Origin: Telopea speciosissima
Lineage: Eukaryota; Streptophyta; Magnoliopsida; Proteales; Proteaceae
DNA length: 64,000 bases
Direction of reading: 5' to 3'
NCBI RefSeq assembly: GCF_018873765.1
Contig: NC_057924.1
Span: 14,843,001-14,907,000 of the forward strand
A program made the translations under genes and the position numbers. The notes under the pieces were generated by a model. That model had not been told where the DNA came from, did not search any database, and was given only the letters and a program-made list of their open reading frames with translations. This document shows, in pieces, positions 61,101 to 64,000 of this stretch; the stretch's first letter is position 1; each line of letters opens with the position of its first letter.

Positions 61101-63631
61101 ACTTCATAAGCCCCTCGACACAACTGATTTCACTTTTAACATATGGGTAAATGGGGTAATTTCACATATAATAATGTCAAGTAGACTGAAATAACTAAAA
61201 TTCCTTAATTTAAAGGGTGAAAAAGGAATTACGCATTCCAACCAACTCTCTCTCTCTCTCTTGTTTGAAACACCAGTGATGGAGAGGGCCGACAAGTCTC
61301 TCTAGCCATTCGGATAACCAGAAAACCAAGATAGTGTCTCAATCCTTGAGATAGGTAGGGTCTCCAACTTAGAGAGCTGTCCTATCCTATCAGGAATAGA
61401 CCCAGAAAGCCGATTAGTACTGAGATCAAAGAGAATTAAATGTGTCAACATCATCAGCTCTTTAAGGATTTGACCTTCAAAGTGGTTGGACGCAAGTTCC
61501 AATTTTTCCAAAACCATTGCTTTACCAAGTTGGGTAGGAAGAAAGCCATTGAACCGGTTGTAGCTCAGATTCATGCTTATGATTCCAATTAACCCATTTA
61601 ATTGAGAATCAATATTTCCAGTTAATGATTTAAAAGACAAAGTCCAAGTATTGCAACTCACCAAAATCACCAATAGTAGGCAAAAGGCAAGACAACAAGT
61701 TCTTACTTAAATTCAAATTGTTGAGCCCATTAATCCCTACACAGTATCCAATGAACTCATAAGGGATGTTTGTCAACGAATTTTGGAGACATCAAGGGAC
61801 TCTGAAGTAAGAATTTCACACAAATCAGGTATAAAATCAGAGTTAGAGGGTTTCAGATAGGGAAAATAGAGATGAGTGGTTGATCGATTGATTTGCTGCA
61901 AGCGAATTCATTCTATGACATGATTTGGGTCTGTTTTGTTGAGATAAATGTAGAACTTTTTCATGGCATTCTTCTGGCTTTCAGGAAGTTGAGACCAAAG
62001 GGGAAAGAGCAGAAGAGGGCCAGTGGCGATGGGGTTGGGACTGTGAGGAGGGAGATGAAAGGGGAGGGGTGCCGGTGCCGGTGCCAGAGCCGGAGAGGGA
62101 AAGGGAGCCTTGAACTTGGTGGGTTGATGGCTTCATGCAATGCCGGTCTGCCATGGCGCAGGATGGCTGGCAAGGCAGTGCCGTTTAGGGAGACAAAGCG
62201 GTGCATCTATGACCCCTGAGTGTCACAAACCATGTACACCCAGTGCTCGGCGATGCCCATTTGCTTGTCCACAGTGGCAGCCATATGCTATCAATGAACT
62301 GAATCTCCTATTGTGGCAAGCAAGTGAAGTATAATCCGTCGGCATGCAAAGGCAAGTCAATTCAGAGGCTCAGAGCAATTTCATCATGTAGAACAGTTGC
62401 TGCATCTTGGTGCATGGGAGGAGGCTGGGGCAACCTTTCACACCGACCAACAAGGGTGGACTTCCTCACCCTCTTCCGATCCATTGCGCAGCCATTACTT
62501 TGAGGATTGTGAGTTTCATGAGGTTGAAGGATCTCAAGATAGCACATCTGAAACATTGTAGATTTGTAGTTGCAGATGTGCTGACTTCGGAGAAGAAGGT
62601 TGAGAAAGAGAAGGAAAAGAAAAGACTCGGATTGGCTTTAGCAATTGCAAATGAGAAGTTACATAACTAATCTTTTTTCTATTTTAAGATAGAATCTAAC
62701 TTTTTGGAAGTGGTCCCAAACTTTTAAGTCCTATTTCAAAACAATCCCCATCTCAAAATATCGTACTCTATCATGGGCAAGGGTAGAAAAAAGTGGTTAC
62801 AAAATCTGCTGTAACCAGCCTGGTTACAAACAGCTTGACCCATTAAGTAAAAGCAGCCAATATATGTATATATCAAAATTAAGTTTTTTTAAAATTAAAA
62901 AAAAGATCCAAATCACTGCAGAATTTCAAGCATATATTGGATATTGAAAATAAAATTTTCATTTTAGGCATCCTTGTAAGAGAACTTTTAATTTTTGAGA
63001 TGCCCCTTTTCTCTATCAAAACAAGCTTAGCTAACCTTTTAATTGGTAACTTTCTGAACTATATCCGAATATTCTTTAACTGTGTGTTACCCTTAAGTGA
63101 AGATGTTGAATGGATGAAGGAGTTTGACACTGCACAACAAAATTCATCTTTATATTCAAAGTAACATGATTTCTGCAGAATAACTAGACGAGTAGTCCTT
63201 TTTTTGTTTTTGTAGGTATGCATAAGTAGTCATTGTCAATATGTGGAATCGATACAAAACTAGCCACAGAAAGATATATTACACTGCAATTCAGTAAATT
63301 CTAATACCTTATGATGAACTTATATCTGAAGTTATATGGATTTACCATAATAAAACCACAAAAGAAGCAAGGGGGAAAAAAGATAGTAACTTTTGGAATA
63401 TTAAGCATTTCAAATCTAAAATTATATCATATTCACTGGTTGGACTCACTGGCTAGTTTGATCTCCTCAGGACTGGTCTTATCTGTTAAGTAAAGTGTCA
63501 TTAAAGGAGTGAAATCACTATTTGCTGGCAATGCTTTCAATATGGATTCTCGATAAGCCATAGCAGCAGCTGTAGTGGTGACAGGAGGTTTCAGATTTGG
63601 CATCACAATTGCCCTTCCAAAATGATTTGCA
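55159..63631 (-). CDS. PYR4: Dihydroorotase, plant PYR4 type (5' exon(s) beyond window)
   Basis: Exons in transcript order: 63450-63631, 60554-60690, 59718-59883, 59521-59637, 55881-56041, 55159-55356. Phases agree at all five junctions and 320 codons precede the TGA, so about 55 N-terminal residues (with the metal-binding HxH motif) are missing to the right. Visible blocks: [53 protein letters not shown] (active-site lysine), VHGEVTD (His), [12 protein letters not shown] (His), [38 protein letters not shown] (Asp), [17 protein letters not shown], and a C-terminus with [16 protein letters not shown] and [13 protein letters not shown]. It cyclises carbamoyl-aspartate to dihydroorotate in de novo pyrimidine synthesis; plant enzymes are organelle-targeted and resemble the bacterial type II class. 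No stop or frameshift was seen. Two introns hold transposons of 2 kb each. Confidence 0.93.
55847..55864. repeat. CA microsatellite next to a dihydroorotase splice donor
   Basis: Nine CA units on the plus strand, followed by a GA run that ends at the donor of the exon 55881-56041; on the transcript it is (UC)n(UG)n just inside the intron. Confidence 0.8.
56778..58920 (-). mobile_element. Non-autonomous LINE: ORF1 but no ORF2, in a dihydroorotase intron
   Basis: A T-run (56778-56796) followed by 'ggattgaataaataattcaa' is the LINE 3' end and A-tail on the minus strand. Upstream on the minus strand lie the ORF1 remnant (58780 down to about 57990) and a Ser/Pro-rich stretch (about 57380-56880). 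No endonuclease or reverse transcriptase text occurs between ORF1 and the tail. A 57-bp segment is repeated directly at about 58863-58919 and 57046-57105. Target duplication not identified. Confidence 0.7.
58076..58780 (-). pseudogene. LINE ORF1 (DUF4283-type) remnant
   Basis: 234-aa frame containing [60 protein letters not shown] and [15 protein letters not shown]. This is the DUF4283 pattern of plant LINE ORF1 proteins. After a frameshift the minus strand still shows C-VVC-KAF-(stop for G)-HPIQAC, a CX2CX4HX4C zinc knuckle with its glycine codon turned into a stop. It is dead and is not a host gene. Confidence 0.8.
61050..62841. mobile_element. Pack-MULE in a dihydroorotase intron, 1.8 kb
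   Basis: ATTAAGTAA at 61041-61049 is repeated exactly at 62842-62850. The termini GGGTGTGTCTGTTTAGTAAC and the complement of GGTTACAAACAGCTTGACCC are inverted; 'ggttacaaacagaatttgta' and 'acaaaatctgctgtaacc' continue the match for about 50 bp. It carries LRR coding text (61302-61790, minus strand), a GC-rich segment (about 61980-62280) and another unassigned segment (about 62360-62670). No transposase. Its age relative to the intron is unknown. Confidence 0.85.
61302..61790 (-). pseudogene. Leucine-rich-repeat receptor gene fragment captured in the Pack-MULE
   Basis: The minus strand reads [20 protein letters not shown] then GELQYLDF (frame 1). After a shift it reads [54 protein letters not shown] and [17 protein letters not shown]. 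These are tandem LxxLxLxxNxxxGxxP repeats as in LRR receptor-like kinases. The kinase domain is absent and the frame is broken. Confidence 0.8.
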
Positions 63632-63689
63632 CTATATGCAGAGAAAATTATGTTAGAATAGCACTTAGGCAATAAAAGCATAATAAATA

Positions 63690-64000
63690 ATAACAATAAT
63701 ACAACAACAAGAACTAAGCTTTATCCCAACTAAATGGGGTCGGCTACATGGATCCGTGCAAAGACAAACTATAAATAATAATAGTAAAAAGAAAGGAACA
63801 CAGAAATATCCCACATAAATGGAGTCGGCCACATGGATCATTGCCCTCCAATCAGCTCTATTTGAGGTCATACTTGAAACTAGACCTAAGCCATGCATGT
63901 CTTTCCTCACTACTCCTAGGGTCATTTTAGGTTTGCCCCCTAGTTATTTTAGTTCCTTTGACCTGAATCAGATCACTCCTCCATATTGGTGCATCCATAG
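63690..64000 (-). mobile_element. RTE-type LINE 3' end, continuing past the window
   Basis: The minus strand has the LINE C-terminal text KDMHGLGLVSSMTSNRADWR followed by AMIHVAD, then 'catgtagccgaccccattta' and 'gttgggataaagctta' and a TTG-rich tail (63690-63712). This is the usual 3' end of plant RTE elements as I remember them. It lies in the intron between dihydroorotase exon 63450-63631 and the missing 5' exon(s). Confidence 0.7.

Noticed and set aside
1-64000. CRISPR arrays, operons, bacterial-type promoters
   Set aside because: Introns, plant gene families and eukaryotic transposons show this is plant nuclear DNA; no regularly spaced repeat array exists.

Overview
This is a stretch of a flowering-plant nuclear genome: AT-rich, with GT-AG split genes, plant-specific gene families and very dense transposon debris. 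I cannot name the species. Gene content (eIF3d, proton pump interactor, Ole e 1/proline-rich proteins, dihydroorotase) fits a eudicot or an early-diverging non-grass angiosperm.

Layout. 36-179: last coding exon of an unrecognised gene (+). 0.6-10 kb: transposon-rich gap with a solo LTR, nested foldback elements and two TIR elements of about 1.1-1.4 kb; one of these carries an ORF and looks like a Pack-MULE. 10649-12346: intronless eIF3d (+). 12.4-24.8 kb: gap of MITEs, a SINE, a mini-SINE, a 0.9-kb inverted repeat and tandem duplications; part may be a 3'UTR intron of eIF3d. 24.8-34.3 kb: seven-coding-exon PROTON PUMP INTERACTOR 1 homologue (+), with a 5.9-kb transposon-filled intron and an abnormal splice donor. 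36.2-36.7 kb: decayed Ty3-type gag. 42.2-44.0 and 51.2-52.5 kb: tandem pair of secreted Ole e 1-domain proteins (+), one with a proline-rich spacer and one with a histidine-rich spacer. 55.2-63.6 kb: mitochondrial-type dihydroorotase (-), lacking its 5' exon(s), which lie beyond the right edge; its introns hold an ORF1-only LINE and a Pack-MULE with a leucine-rich-repeat gene fragment. An RTE-type LINE 3' end fills the right edge.

The genes are ordinary housekeeping or cell-wall genes with no sign of a pathway cluster. The unusual content is the transposon record. It includes six 17-23 bp 'micro-retroinsertions' (TTTACC-like motif plus A-tail) between 11-18 bp target duplications, which match the 3' end of a longer LINE copy here. 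It also includes a 39-bp internally deleted SINE with its own target duplication, about ten small foldback elements with 9-bp target duplications (two inserted back-to-back at one site), and a plastid 16S rRNA fragment inside an intron that was itself later hit by a foldback element. All family names come from reading; no database search was run.
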